Assembly: GCF_001889605.1 (NCBI RefSeq)
Contig: NZ_CP018171.1
Span: forward strand, 62,001 to 126,000
Direction: 5' to 3'
Length of the DNA stretch: 64,000 nt
Source of the DNA: Aquibium oceanicum
Lineage (GTDB): Bacteria; Pseudomonadota; Alphaproteobacteria; Rhizobiales; Rhizobiaceae
Positions within the stretch are counted from its first letter, which is position 1; each line of letters begins with the position of its first letter. The notes beneath the pieces were generated by a model. It was not told the origin of the DNA. It ran no database searches and saw only the letters and a list, made by a program, of their open reading frames with translations. A program made the position numbers and the translations under genes. Of this stretch, positions 37,267 to 45,562 are shown piece after piece.

Positions 37267-37429
37267 GAGGGGCGGCGCCGGCTACGGCCTCTCGCAGGTC
37301 TCGGTCGCCGCCGCTGCCAACCCCTCGATCTAGCAGATCTACCCGACAGGCACTTTGAGGTTGATTCCTCCACCCAGTCGACCACAAGATTGAACGTCCA
37401 ACGTATCGTTCTTCTTGGAGGGGGGAAGG

Positions 37430-38536
37430 ATGACGGCCAGCCAATCCGACTCTGTGTTTGTCGACCGCGTCTACGAGGCATCCGTCATTCCGGAGTACTG
37501 GCCGCAGGTGCTGCGGGATTTCGCACGGATGGCAGGTGCGCAGGAAGCGGCTCTCCTTGCGACAGACAGCGAGGGTTCGAAACTGGTCGGTTCGTCACCG
37601 GCGGTCGACGAACTCGCAGCGAAGGTCTACAGCTATCCTGCGGGAATTGAACGAACCCGTCGCCTCGTCGCCCTTCGTCATGCCGGTTTCGTCACCGATC
37701 GCGACGTGTTCACGCAGGAGGAAATCCTGAGCGAACCCATGTTTGCCGACTATCTGATACCGAGCGGCTATGGGCGGGGAATAGCAACGGCGATATGCGT
37801 TCCCAACGGAGACACGATCGTCCTCCACGCGGAGGGAAACTATCGGGACGGTCCGTTCGATTCCCGGACGATCCAGGCGCTCGACATACTTCGCCCGCAT
37901 CTGGCGCGGGCCTCGCTCCTGTCGGCGCGGCTCGGGATAGAGCGGGCGCGCGCCGCGGCGGAAGCGCTCGCGACCATCGGCCTGCCGGCGGCGGTGCTGG
38001 GGCGCGGCGGCCGCACGCTGGCCGCCAACGACCTGCTCGTCGCCCTGATGCCGCATGTCGTCCAGGACCGGCCGGCTCGCCTGGCACTTGCCGATCCGAG
38101 CGCGGATGCGCTGCTCCGCACGGCCCTCGAAGCCGTCGCTGGATCAGCGGGGCTGGATGCGGTGCAATCCATCCCGATCCGCGGCACCCAGGAGCATCCG
38201 CCGGTCATCATCCATCTGATTCCTGTGAGGGGCACGGCGCACGATTTCTTCGCGTCGTCCAGCGCCATCCTGCTGGCGACGCCCGTGGTGCCGAAAGAGG
38301 TCCCCGGCGCAAACGTCCTTCAGGCACTCTTCGACCTCACTCCGGCCGAGGCAAAGGTGGCGCAATCCATCGGCAATGGCGAGACGACGGCGAGCATCGC
38401 CGCTTCCAGCGGCGCATCGCTTGCCACCGTACGTAACCAGCTTGCCGCCGTGCTCACAAAGTCCGGACTGCACCGGCAGGCCGAACTGGTCGGGTTGCTG
38501 CGTGGGATCGGGCTGGATTTCGTCCCCAAGCCCTAG
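37430..38536 (+). CDS. LuxR family helix-turn-helix transcriptional regulator
   Basis: This 368-residue protein has a C-terminal LuxR-type helix-turn-helix (LFDLTPAEAKVAQSIGNGET, then SLATVRNQLAAVLTKSGLHR). The N-terminal 290 residues match no receiver or autoinducer domain I can name; a PAS/GAF-like sensory region is plausible (DSRTIQALDILRPHLARASL precedes a second alpha/beta segment). The ATG at 37430 has GGAGGGGGG upstream. Ligand and targets are unknown. It faces the convergent rpsP operon. Confidence 0.85.
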   Translation: MTASQSDSVFVDRVYEASVIPEYWPQVLRDFARMAGAQEAALLATDSEGSKLVGSSPAVDELAAKVYSYPAGIERTRRLVALRHAGFVTDRDVFTQEEILSEPMFADYLIPSGYGRGIATAICVPNGDTIVLHAEGNYRDGPFDSRTIQALDILRPHLARASLLSARLGIERARAAAEALATIGLPAAVLGRGGRTLAANDLLVALMPHVVQDRPARLALADPSADALLRTALEAVAGSAGLDAVQSIPIRGTQEHPPVIIHLIPVRGTAHDFFASSSAILLATPVVPKEVPGANVLQALFDLTPAEAKVAQSIGNGETTASIAASSGASLATVRNQLAAVLTKSGLHRQAELVGLLRGIGLDFVPKP

Positions 38537-38646
38537 CAGCGGCTCCGCCGGACGGTGCATGGCGGCATCCGCGGGATATCACGCCATCCCCATCCCTGCC
38601 GCGTTGCCCTTCGTATCGATGAGGGCCCCACTCGCCGTGAGGAACG

Positions 38647-38677
38647 CAAAAGGCGGCGAGCCGGATGGCCCGCCGCC
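38647..38677 (-). terminator. Rho-independent terminator after rpsP
   Basis: On the minus strand GGGCGGCGGGCC pairs with GGCTCGCCGCC around a short loop, followed by TTTTGC. It lies about 25 bases after the rpsP stop. It closes the ffh-chorismate mutase-rpsP unit, so rimM and trmD are not cotranscribed here. Confidence 0.8.
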
Positions 38678-38701
38678 CGATATTCTCGACAGCCGTGTTC
38701 G

Positions 38702-39097
38702 TCAGGACGCGGCGGCTTCCTCTGCCGGGGCTTCGCGCTCGGCGGCCAGCTTGGCCGCGGCTTCTTCCTCGGCCTTCTTCAGGAAGGCGGCACGCTCCTG
38801 GGCCTTCTTGCCCGGCTCGGCCTTGGTGGGGTTGCTGCGCGCCGGGCGCTTGGCGATGCCGGCCTGATCGAGGAAGCGCAGCACGCGGTCCGTCGGCAGG
38901 GCGCCGTGGGAGAGCCAGTGCTTGACGCGCTCCTCGTCGATCTTCACGCGGTCGCCGTCCTTCGGCAGCATCGGGTTCCACGCGCCGACCGTCTCGATGA
39001 AACGGCCGTCGCGCGGGCTGCGCACGTCGGCGATGACGATGTGGTAGTAGGGACGCTTCTTGGAGCCCGCGCGGGCCAGTCTGATCTTCAGTGCCAT
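38702..39097 (-). CDS. rpsP: 30S ribosomal protein S16
   Basis: This 131-residue S16 protein has the conserved [20 protein letters not shown] start, [13 protein letters not shown] and the YNP-like [15 protein letters not shown] region, then a Lys/Ala/Glu-rich tail of about 45 residues typical of alphaproteobacterial S16. The frame is open to 39151, but the ATG at 39097 is the standard S16 start and has AGGAGAAAC upstream. It is the third gene of the ffh-chorismate mutase-rpsP set. Confidence 0.95.
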   Translation of the reverse strand: MALKIRLARAGSKKRPYYHIVIADVRSPRDGRFIETVGAWNPMLPKDGDRVKIDEERVKHWLSHGALPTDRVLRFLDQAGIAKRPARSNPTKAEPGKKAQERAAFLKKAEEEAAAKLAAEREAPAEEAAAS

Positions 39098-39147
39098 TTC
39101 CGTTTCTCCTGATGTCTCACTGATCGTTTGGCCTCGTCGGCCGGTTC

Positions 39148-39507
39148 TCACGCGCCCGTCGGGGCGCTTTCCTTTTCGCCGCCGCTGGCGGCGGCAATGG
39201 CTTCGTGGTGGCGGATCACTTCCTTCACGATGAAGTTCAGGAATTTCTCCGCGAAATCCGGGTCGAGATGAGCATCCTTCGCCAGCCGGCGCAGACGCTC
39301 GATCTGCTGCTGCTCGCGGGCCGGATCGGCCGGCGGCAGGCCGTGCTCGGCCTTGAGCACGCCGACAGCCTTGGTGCAGCGGAAACGCTCGGCCAGCATG
39401 TGGATCAGCGCCGCGTCGATGTTGTCGATCGAGGCGCGGTAGCCGGCCAGGGTTTCCCTTACGTGCACGGTGTCGGCCGTATCGCTCAACTTCGCCCTCC
39501 CGCTCAC
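39148..39507 (-). CDS. Chorismate mutase (AroQ type)
   Basis: This 119-residue all-helical enzyme converts chorismate to prephenate, for phenylalanine and tyrosine. The AroQ core is visible: [20 protein letters not shown] (the basic and acidic active-site residues lie on helix 1), [20 protein letters not shown], and [16 protein letters not shown] in the last helix. The ATG overlaps the ffh stop by four bases, so the two are coupled; this ffh-chorismate mutase-rpsP order is common in Rhizobiales. Confidence 0.92.
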   Translation of the reverse strand: MSGRAKLSDTADTVHVRETLAGYRASIDNIDAALIHMLAERFRCTKAVGVLKAEHGLPPADPAREQQQIERLRRLAKDAHLDPDFAEKFLNFIVKEVIRHHEAIAAASGGEKESAPTGA

Positions 39508-41084
39508 TTCTTCTTCGGCAGCCCGGGCAGGCCGCCGCCCATGCCGGGCAGACGAGGTCCGCCGGGCAATCCGGGAAGCCCTCCTCCCGGCAGGCCGCCG
39601 AGGCCTTTCGGAAGACCGCCGCCGCCCATGCCGGCTGCCTCGGCCTGCTTGCGCAGCTCCTCGAGCTGCCTGGGGTCTATCTTGGAGAGGTCGGGCATCC
39701 CGCCCATGCCGGGCATCATGCCGCCGAGGCCCATCTTCTGGGCCATGCCGCCCATCAGGCCGCGCATCATGCCGCCGCCCTTCCCCTTGCCGCCCATGGC
39801 CTTCATCATGTCGGCCATCTGGCGGTGCATCTTCAGGAGCTTGTTGATCGCGGCGGCGTCCGTGCCGGAACCGGCGGCGATGCGCTTCTTGCGGCTGTGC
39901 TTAAGCAGGTCGGGATTGCCCCGCTCGGCCTTGGTCATCGAGCCTATGATGGCGAGCTGCTGCTTGAACATCTTGTCGTCGAAGCCGGCGGAGGCCATCT
40001 GGTCCTTCATCTTGCCCATGCCCGGCATCATTCCCATTATGCCGCCCATGCCGCCCATCGACTGCATCTGCCGAAGCTGATCGGCGAGATCGTTCAGGTC
40101 GAACTTGCCCGACTGCATCTTCTTGGCCATCGCCGCGGCCTTTTCCGCGTCGATGGTTTCGGATGCCTTCTCGACCAGCGAGACGATGTCGCCCATGCCG
40201 AGGATGCGGTTGGCGATGCGCTTGGGATGGAATTCCTCTAGCGCGTCCATCTTTTCGCCGACGCCGATCAGCTTGACCGGCTTGCCGGTGACGGCGCGCA
40301 TCGACAGCGCCGCGCCACCGCGCCCGTCGCCGTCCATGCGCGTCAGCACGAGACCGGTGATGCCAACGCGTTCGTCGAAGTTGCGGGCGAGGTTGACGGC
40401 GTCCTGGCCGGTCAGCGCGTCGGCGACCAGCAGGATCTCGTGCGGCGACGACACCTTGCGGATGTCGGCCATCTCGACCATCAGCGGCTCGTCGATATGC
40501 GTGCGGCCGGCGGTGTCGAGGATGACGACGTCGTGGCCGCCGAGACGTCCTGCCTGGACGGCGCGCTTCGCAATGTCGACCGGCGACTGGCCGGCGACGA
40601 TCGGCAGCGTGGCGACCTTCACCTGCTCGCCGATCTGGCGCAGCTGCTCCTGGGCGGCGGGGCGGCGCGTGTCGAGCGACGCCATCAGGACCTTCTTGCC
40701 CTGGCGATCGGTGAGCCGTTTCGCGATCTTGCCGGTGGTCGTCGTCTTGCCCGAACCCTGCAGGCCGACCATCATGACAACGACGGGCGCCGGCGCGTTG
40801 AGGTCGATCGCCTTGCCCTCGTCGCCCAGCATGGCGACCAGTTCGTCATGGACGATCTTGACCACCATCTGGCCGGGCTTGATCGACTTGACCACCGCCG
40901 CGCCTACGGCCTTCTCGCGCACCTTTTCGACAAAGGAGCGCACCACTTCCAGCGCCACGTCCGCCTCGAGCAGCGCCCGGCGGACCTCGCGCAGCGCCGC
41001 CGAGACGTCCGCTTCGGAGAGCGCTCCGCGGCCGGTCAGTCCGTTCAGGATGGAGCCAAGGCGCTCCTGAAGCGATTCAAACAT
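39504..41084 (-). CDS. ffh: Signal recognition particle protein Ffh
   Basis: This 526-residue SRP54 GTPase targets nascent membrane proteins to FtsY. It has the N domain ([20 protein letters not shown]), the G domain ([44 protein letters not shown]) and the M domain, rich in methionine and glycine, with RMRGSGT replaced by [20 protein letters not shown]. The C-terminus is an extended Gly/Met/Pro tail. The ATG at 41084 gives the family N-terminus; a partial copy of the same start lies 100 bp upstream (listed separately). Confidence 0.96.
   Translation of the reverse strand: MFESLQERLGSILNGLTGRGALSEADVSAALREVRRALLEADVALEVVRSFVEKVREKAVGAAVVKSIKPGQMVVKIVHDELVAMLGDEGKAIDLNAPAPVVVMMVGLQGSGKTTTTGKIAKRLTDRQGKKVLMASLDTRRPAAQEQLRQIGEQVKVATLPIVAGQSPVDIAKRAVQAGRLGGHDVVILDTAGRTHIDEPLMVEMADIRKVSSPHEILLVADALTGQDAVNLARNFDERVGITGLVLTRMDGDGRGGAALSMRAVTGKPVKLIGVGEKMDALEEFHPKRIANRILGMGDIVSLVEKASETIDAEKAAAMAKKMQSGKFDLNDLADQLRQMQSMGGMGGIMGMMPGMGKMKDQMASAGFDDKMFKQQLAIIGSMTKAERGNPDLLKHSRKKRIAAGSGTDAAAINKLLKMHRQMADMMKAMGGKGKGGGMMRGLMGGMAQKMGLGGMMPGMGGMPDLSKIDPRQLEELRKQAEAAGMGGGGLPKGLGGLPGGGLPGLPGGPRLPGMGGGLPGLPKKK
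41061..41084 (-). repeat. Direct repeat, copy over the ffh start
   Basis: On the minus strand this 24-base stretch encodes MFESLQER and is the true start of Ffh. It is 23/24 identical to 41161-41184, exactly 100 bp upstream. Only the third codon base of Phe2 differs. Confidence 0.9.
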
Positions 41085-41184
41085 ACATCCACCCCCGACG
41101 CTGCCGCGCCTTGGTCAAACCTCTTTCCCGGTCGGGCCTGCGGCCCTCCTCGCCTCTTGTGCGCTCCTGAAGCGATTCGAACAT
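41077..41184 (-). CDS. Candidate upstream reading frame overlapping the ffh start
   Basis: From the upstream repeat copy a 35-residue frame runs [20 protein letters not shown] and then a basic tail ending in GWMYV. Its stop (41077-41079) lies inside the ffh start region, eight bases of overlap in all, so ribosomes that finish it could reinitiate at ffh. It most likely arose when 76 new bases and a copy of the start were inserted. Expression is unproven. Confidence 0.4.
   Translation of the reverse strand: MFESLQERTRGEEGRRPDRERGLTKARQRRGWMYV
41161..41184 (-). repeat. Direct repeat, upstream copy of the ffh start
   Basis: This is the second copy of the MFESLQER-coding segment. It has the better ribosome site (GAAGGA nine bases before the ATG). 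Because 100 is not divisible by three, its frame does not join ffh. Confidence 0.9.
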
Positions 41185-41449
41185 CCGTTTTCCTTCGTCT
41201 CTCGCATCGACGTGATGCCAGAGAGGTAGTGGTTCCGCGTCGGCGATGAAACGCCGTGCGAGCACAAAGCCAAAAAGCACCCGGGGGCGCATCGCGCTGC
41301 CGGGTGTTGGCCTCCGGGATCGATTTATACCACTTGGGGTCCCGGTCGGCTGCTCGGAGTCAAGGCTCGTCGCTGAAGTCTGGCCGCTCTAGACAGGAAA
41401 CGGCCGCGCGAGTCAAGGTCCGGATCGCTTCGATGCTTCCGACGGGGGC
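41185..41449. other. Intergenic region upstream of ffh
   Basis: Between the upstream ffh-start copy and the divergent-side zinc peptidase gene, whose stop is at 41450, I see no gene. It must carry the ffh promoter; no convincing -35/-10 pair or terminator stands out. Confidence 0.5.
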
Positions 41450-42463
41450 CTAGGCGCCCTGCAGGAGCCGGCGCACGTAATCCAGCTTCTCGGCCACCTT
41501 CGGCGTGATGACGAAGGGGTATAGATCCCTCAGCCCCATGCAGCGGTTGATGCCGTTGACGATCTCCGTCAGCGCCAGCCAGCGCGAGACCACGCCGTCG
41601 ATGTCGCTGTCGGGATCGGTCTCCCGGACGGCGGGCGCGGCGGCGACGTCCAGCCTGTGCAGCGGGATTCGGAATTCCTCGGCCATCTCCAGCGTGTCGG
41701 CGATGTGGAGGTAGTGTGCCCAGGTCTCGGCCCAGTCCTCCCAGGCATGGCTGGCCGCATAGGCCGAGATGTGCCGCTGCTCCCAGTCCGGAGGCGCGGC
41801 GTTTTCGTAGTGACGCTGCAATGCCTGCGCATAGTCATCGCGCTCGTCGCCGAAGAGCGCGCGGAAGGCCTCGAGCCTCTCGGGATCGTCGCGCACCAGG
41901 CGGTCCCAATAGTAGTGGCCGAGTTCGTGGCGGAAATGGCCGAGAAGCGTGCGGTAATTCTCGCCCATGGCGATGCGCATGCGCTCCCGCTCCGGCGAAT
42001 CCGCCTCCGCCACGTTGAGCGTGATCAGCCCGTTGTCGTGGCCGGTCAGGATACGTTCGCCTCCCGGACCCGCGCCCTTAGGGTCAGCCAGGAAATCGAA
42101 GGCGAGGCCTTCCTCGTCCTCGGGACGCTCCTTGGGCCACACCGGCAGCTCGAATTCCAAAAGCGCGAAGACGACGCGCCGCTTCGCCCGCTCGACGCGG
42201 GCCCAGCGGTCACGGTTTTCCGGCACGGAAAGATCGGGGATCGTCCGGTTGAGCGCGCAGGCCCGGCAATAGCCGCCGAAACGCTGGTCGCCCACCCAGT
42301 TGCAGGCGCATTCGTCCGCGTTCACGCAGTTGGGGCTTTCCGGACCGACAAGGTCGAAACCCTGCCGTTCCGGCGCGTAGACGACGGAGCTGTTGCAGGC
42401 AAGACAGCGCGAGTTCTCGAAATAGAGACGGCTCGCGCACGCGGGGCAGGCGAAGAGTTTCAT
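41450..42463 (-). CDS. Zinc-binding metallopeptidase family protein (DUF2248-like) with zinc ribbon
   Basis: This 337-residue protein begins with a zinc ribbon (MKLFACPACASRLYFENSRCL, with CxxC pairs; more cysteines in NADECACNW and YCRACALN). The rest is a putative metallopeptidase with the HExxH motif in GHFRHELGHYYWDRLV and a downstream glutamate region (HAWEDWAETWAHYLHIADTL). The family is annotated as zinc-binding peptidase of unknown substrate. It is divergent from the MarR-acetyltransferase gene. Confidence 0.88.
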   Translation of the reverse strand: MKLFACPACASRLYFENSRCLACNSSVVYAPERQGFDLVGPESPNCVNADECACNWVGDQRFGGYCRACALNRTIPDLSVPENRDRWARVERAKRRVVFALLEFELPVWPKERPEDEEGLAFDFLADPKGAGPGGERILTGHDNGLITLNVAEADSPERERMRIAMGENYRTLLGHFRHELGHYYWDRLVRDDPERLEAFRALFGDERDDYAQALQRHYENAAPPDWEQRHISAYAASHAWEDWAETWAHYLHIADTLEMAEEFRIPLHRLDVAAAPAVRETDPDSDIDGVVSRWLALTEIVNGINRCMGLRDLYPFVITPKVAEKLDYVRRLLQGA

Positions 42464-42535
42464 CAGAAGGATCCGGAAATGCGTGGAGGCGGAGGCAAAC
42501 GCCGCTCGCGCAACATGGTTCCGGCGATCATTTGG

Positions 42536-42548
42536 TTGACTTTGTCAA
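42536..42548. promoter_or_regulatory. Inverted repeat upstream of the MarR-acetyltransferase gene
   Basis: TTGAC-TTT-GTCAA is a perfect 5-3-5 palindrome, 35 bases before the start at 42583. A further GTCAAC at 42564-42569 repeats the half-site. The TTGACT could also serve as a -35 box. An autoregulatory MarR operator is a fair guess. Confidence 0.5.
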
Positions 42549-42582
42549 ATTGTTATATGACGATGTCAACAAAGAGGCACCC

Positions 42583-43518
42583 ATGGCAAACGACGATCCA
42601 CGGCACGAGGAAGCCATCGCGCAGGTGCGCGATTTCAACCGCTTCTATACCCGTTTTCTCGGGGCATTGAACGAGGGGCTGCTGAAATCGCCTTACAGCC
42701 TGTCGGAAAGCCGCATTCTCTACGAACTCGGCACCCGGGACCGCGTCACCGCCAGCCAGCTTTCGGCGGAGCTTGGCATGGACCCGGCCTATCTCAGCCG
42801 CCTCCTGAAGAAACTGCGCGAGGCGGGGCTCGTGCTCGCCGCGGCGAGCGCGGAGGACGGCCGGGCAACGGAACTATCCCTTGCGCCGGCCGGGCGAAAG
42901 GCCTTCGAGAGCCTCGATAGCGCTTCGCACGACGAGATCTCGGAGATCCTTGCACCGCTGGGTCCGGACGGGGCCGGAACACTGGTCGGCGCCATGCAGC
43001 GCATCCGCGCCGCGCTCGATCCCTCGGCGACGGACAACCCGCCCTACGTCATCCGGCCACACCGGATCGGCGACATCGGCATCATCATTTCCCGTCAGGG
43101 CGCGCTCTACGCGCAGGAATACGGCTGGGACGGCACCTTCGAGGGTTTCGTGGCCGAAATCGCCGGCGCGTTTGCCAAATCCCACGATCCAAAGCGCGAG
43201 CGCTGCTGGGTGGCGGAGCGGCACGCGGAAGTCGTCGGCTCGGTCTTCCTCGTCGACGCCGGCGGCGGCACGGCCAAGCTGCGCATGCTCTGGGTCGAGC
43301 CGTCGACGCGCGGACTGGGCATCGGCGGTCGCCTAGTCGAGGAATGCATCCGCTTCGCGCGCCAGACGGGCTACCAGCGGATGACGCTCTGGACCAACGA
43401 CATCCTGGTGTCGGCGCGGCGCATCTACGAGAAGGCCGGCTTCCGGCTCGTCGCCGAGGAGCGGCATCACAGCTTCGGCAAGGATCTGGTGGGGCAGAAC
43501 TGGGAGATGGAGCTATAG
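42583..43518 (+). CDS. Bifunctional MarR-type regulator fused to a GNAT acetyltransferase
   Basis: This 311-residue protein joins two domains. Residues 1-145 form a MarR winged helix (SLSESRILYELGTRDRVTAS, then MDPAYLSRLLKKLREAGLVL). Residues 155-311 form a GNAT domain with acetyl-CoA loop WVEPSTRGLGIGGRLVEECI and motif B RMTLWTNDILVSARRIYEKA. Such fusions are known in Rhizobiales and may acetylate small ligands or proteins while sensing them; the target is unknown. The ATG at 42583 follows AAAGAGG; the earlier frame start at 42532 would lie in the operator. Confidence 0.9.
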   Translation: MANDDPRHEEAIAQVRDFNRFYTRFLGALNEGLLKSPYSLSESRILYELGTRDRVTASQLSAELGMDPAYLSRLLKKLREAGLVLAAASAEDGRATELSLAPAGRKAFESLDSASHDEISEILAPLGPDGAGTLVGAMQRIRAALDPSATDNPPYVIRPHRIGDIGIIISRQGALYAQEYGWDGTFEGFVAEIAGAFAKSHDPKRERCWVAERHAEVVGSVFLVDAGGGTAKLRMLWVEPSTRGLGIGGRLVEECIRFARQTGYQRMTLWTNDILVSARRIYEKAGFRLVAEERHHSFGKDLVGQNWEMEL

Positions 43519-43565
43519 GTGACGTTCCCCGGGGCGGCCCGGTCGTCCAGGCGGTTGACCGATAT

Positions 43566-43940
43566 TCACCGCGATGATCGCGTCGTGTGGAACGTAATGG
43601 CGTAGCCATCAGGATCGCTGCCCACGAAGAACCTGCCGAACGGACCATCGCTCGGCGGGCTCAGGACCGTCCCGCCGCGCTCGACGATCAGGCCGTGAAG
43701 CGCGTTCGCGTCTTCACAGGCGACCCACAACACCATGCCGGTCCCCAAGGGGCCGTTTTCGGGCAGGGGCAGCAACGGTTCGCGCAGTGCCAGGGCAATC
43801 GGCTCGGTGGTGAAGACGACAGCGCCGGGCGGGCTCCGGTCTGCTGCGGCAAAGCCGAACACGTCCTTGTAGAACGTGGCGGAGGCCGCTAGGTCACGAA
43901 CCTGCAACGCGATGAAGGATGCTCCAATCGGTATTGTCAT
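43566..43940 (-). CDS. VOC (glyoxalase/bleomycin resistance) superfamily protein
   Basis: This 124-residue protein has the paired beta-alpha-beta-beta-beta modules of the VOC fold: SFIALQVRDLAASATFYKDV with FGFAAAD, and VLWVACEDANALHGLIVERG followed by FGRFFVGSDPDGYAITFHTT. The DPDGY element is typical. Metal ligands are not fully evident, so a dioxygenase or resistance role cannot be chosen. It is divergent from a MarR gene and shares a promoter region with twin direct repeats. Confidence 0.87.
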   Translation of the reverse strand: MTIPIGASFIALQVRDLAASATFYKDVFGFAAADRSPPGAVVFTTEPIALALREPLLPLPENGPLGTGMVLWVACEDANALHGLIVERGGTVLSPPSDGPFGRFFVGSDPDGYAITFHTTRSSR

Positions 43941-43959
43941 TTTCCGCGCTCCGGCATAT

Positions 43960-43995
43960 TATCAGGTTCCTTATACTTATATCAGGCTCCTTATA
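43960..43995. promoter_or_regulatory. Twin direct repeats between the VOC and MarR genes
   Basis: TATCAGGTTCCTTATA (43960-43975) and TATCAGGCTCCTTATA (43980-43995) are 15/16 identical and 20 bp apart, two helix turns. The second touches the MarR start. They are probable binding sites for the divergent MarR protein, controlling both genes. Confidence 0.6.
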
Positions 43996-44444
43996 TGTCA
44001 ATTCGCAAAATGTCTGCTTCGAGCGGGGAGGGCTGGATCGGCTACAGTCTGAAAATCGCCCAGCATCGCCTGCGGCAACGTCTGGAGGCCGAACTGGCCG
44101 GGACGGGCGTTTCCGCGTCGCAGAATGCCGTGCTGCTTGCCATCGGCGACAATCCGCGGATCTCGAATGCGTCCCTGGCGCGCGCGGCATTCGTGACCCC
44201 CCAGTCCATGCAGGGCATGCTGGTCACGCTGGAGCGAGACGGGTTCATCGTGCGCACGCCACATCCCGACCATGGGCGGATCATCATGACGGAGCTGACC
44301 GACAAAGGCAGTGCGGCGGCACAGGCCGGCATGCTCGCGGCCGAGGCTGTGGAGCGGCAGATGCTCGCCGACCTGACCGGCGAGGAGGCCAGGTTGCTGG
44401 GCGACCTCCTGCGACGCTGCGCCGATGCGCTCGAGAGGACGTGA
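43995..44444 (+). CDS. MarR family transcriptional regulator
   Basis: This 149-residue winged helix protein has IAQHRLRQRLEAELAGTGVS, the recognition region GDNPRISNASLARAAFVTPQ with SMQGMLVTLERDGFIVR, and a wing in PHPDHGRIIMTELTDKGSAA. It is divergent from a VOC-family gene and followed after 3 bp by an EVE-domain gene. It probably represses one or both; ligand unknown. Several ATGs are near the 5' end; the one at 43995 overlaps the second operator repeat, so ATG 44010 (MSASSG) is an alternative. Confidence 0.88.
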   Translation: MSIRKMSASSGEGWIGYSLKIAQHRLRQRLEAELAGTGVSASQNAVLLAIGDNPRISNASLARAAFVTPQSMQGMLVTLERDGFIVRTPHPDHGRIIMTELTDKGSAAAQAGMLAAEAVERQMLADLTGEEARLLGDLLRRCADALERT

Positions 44445-44447
44445 TCG

Positions 44448-44894
44448 ATGGCGTTCTGGATGGGTGTCGCATCGGCGCAGCATGCCCGCGGAGGACGCGA
44501 TGGCGGCTTCGCGCAGCTCGGACACGGCAAGCATATCGCGGTAAAGTCGCTCAGGAAGGGTGACTGGATTGTCTACTACTCCCCACGCGAGGGCATGGGT
44601 GAAGGCGAGGTTGTGCAGGCGTTCACCACCATTGGCCGCGTGTCATCGGACGCACCCTATCGCGCCGAGCAGGCAATGAACTTCAATCCCTATCGGGTCG
44701 ACGTGGACTATCTGAAGGACGCCCGGCCCGCTCCGATCAAGCCGCTTCTGGACAGGCTCCGACTGACCCGCGATCAAGGCGCCCACTGGGGCATGGTACT
44801 GCGCGGGCCGAAACACAGGCTCGACGAAGAAGACATGCGACTGATCGCCGAAGCCATGGGCGTTCTGGTGGAGTTCGAGAGTTTCCAGGACTGA
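44448..44894 (+). CDS. EVE domain-containing protein (UPF0310-like)
   Basis: This 148-residue PUA-like EVE-domain protein has FWMGVASAQHARGGRDGGFA, KSLRKGDWIVYYSPREGMGE and a C-terminal GPKHRLDEEDMRLIAEAMGV. EVE/PUA-like domains bind modified bases in DNA or RNA. The ATG is 3 bp after the MarR stop, so they share a transcript. The biological role is unknown. Confidence 0.85.
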   Translation: MAFWMGVASAQHARGGRDGGFAQLGHGKHIAVKSLRKGDWIVYYSPREGMGEGEVVQAFTTIGRVSSDAPYRAEQAMNFNPYRVDVDYLKDARPAPIKPLLDRLRLTRDQGAHWGMVLRGPKHRLDEEDMRLIAEAMGVLVEFESFQD

Positions 44895-44917
44895 TATCGC
44901 GAAGTTCGCGACGCCCT

Positions 44918-45553
44918 TCAGATTTCAACGATATGGTCGTCGAGTTCGTTGGGGTTGGTCGCGCCCGGCGGAAAATGCTCGGCGAGCAGCGCGCCGACAC
45001 TTTCCACCGCGTTCGCAAACCCCTCGCCCAGCCGGTCGCCGCGCGCATCCTCGACGAGGCGGGCGACGATGTCGTTCCAGGTCGACTGGTCGACCTTGTC
45101 GTCGATCCCCGAATCCGCGACGACCTCGGCGTAGCGTTCGGCCAGCGAGACGAAGATCAGGACGCCGGTGCGCGCCTGCGTGGCGTGGACGTTGTGGGCG
45201 AGGAACTGCCGCGCCGCGTTGTCGTGCGCGCGCCGGTAGCGCAGCCGCGGCGGCACGAGATGCACGCGCAGGTCGGGCACGACCCGCAGCACCAGCAGTG
45301 CGGAGGCGAACGCCCCCGCCTGGGCCAGCACCAGCGATACCGGCGCGACCTCCACCCACAACCAGTGCGCGGCGAGGGCGGCGACGAGGCTCGTCGCCAG
45401 CATCCCGAGGGTGAGCATAAGCGCCGAGGCGAAGAAATAGTCGTCGCTCCGGCGGGCAAGCACGCAGTAGATCTCGCCCGACGTCTTTGCCTCCGCGATG
45501 CGGATGGCCTCGGCGACGCGCTGCCTGTCTTCGGGTGAAAGGCCGGATGTCAT
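44918..45553 (-). CDS. TPM domain-containing membrane protein
   Basis: This 211-residue protein has an N-terminal TPM-like segment (EAIRIAEAKTSGEIYCVLAR), two hydrophobic segments (residues 43-64 and 71-90) and then the second part of the domain (AHNVHATQARTGVLIFVSLA; YAEVVADSGIDDKVDQSTWN). The TPM/DUF477 family is of uncertain function, and members are partners of LemA. It is third in lemA-TPM-TPM, 9 bp after the previous gene. Confidence 0.85.
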   Translation of the reverse strand: MTSGLSPEDRQRVAEAIRIAEAKTSGEIYCVLARRSDDYFFASALMLTLGMLATSLVAALAAHWLWVEVAPVSLVLAQAGAFASALLVLRVVPDLRVHLVPPRLRYRRAHDNAARQFLAHNVHATQARTGVLIFVSLAERYAEVVADSGIDDKVDQSTWNDIVARLVEDARGDRLGEGFANAVESVGALLAEHFPPGATNPNELDDHIVEI

Positions 45554-45562
45554 CGCCCTGTC

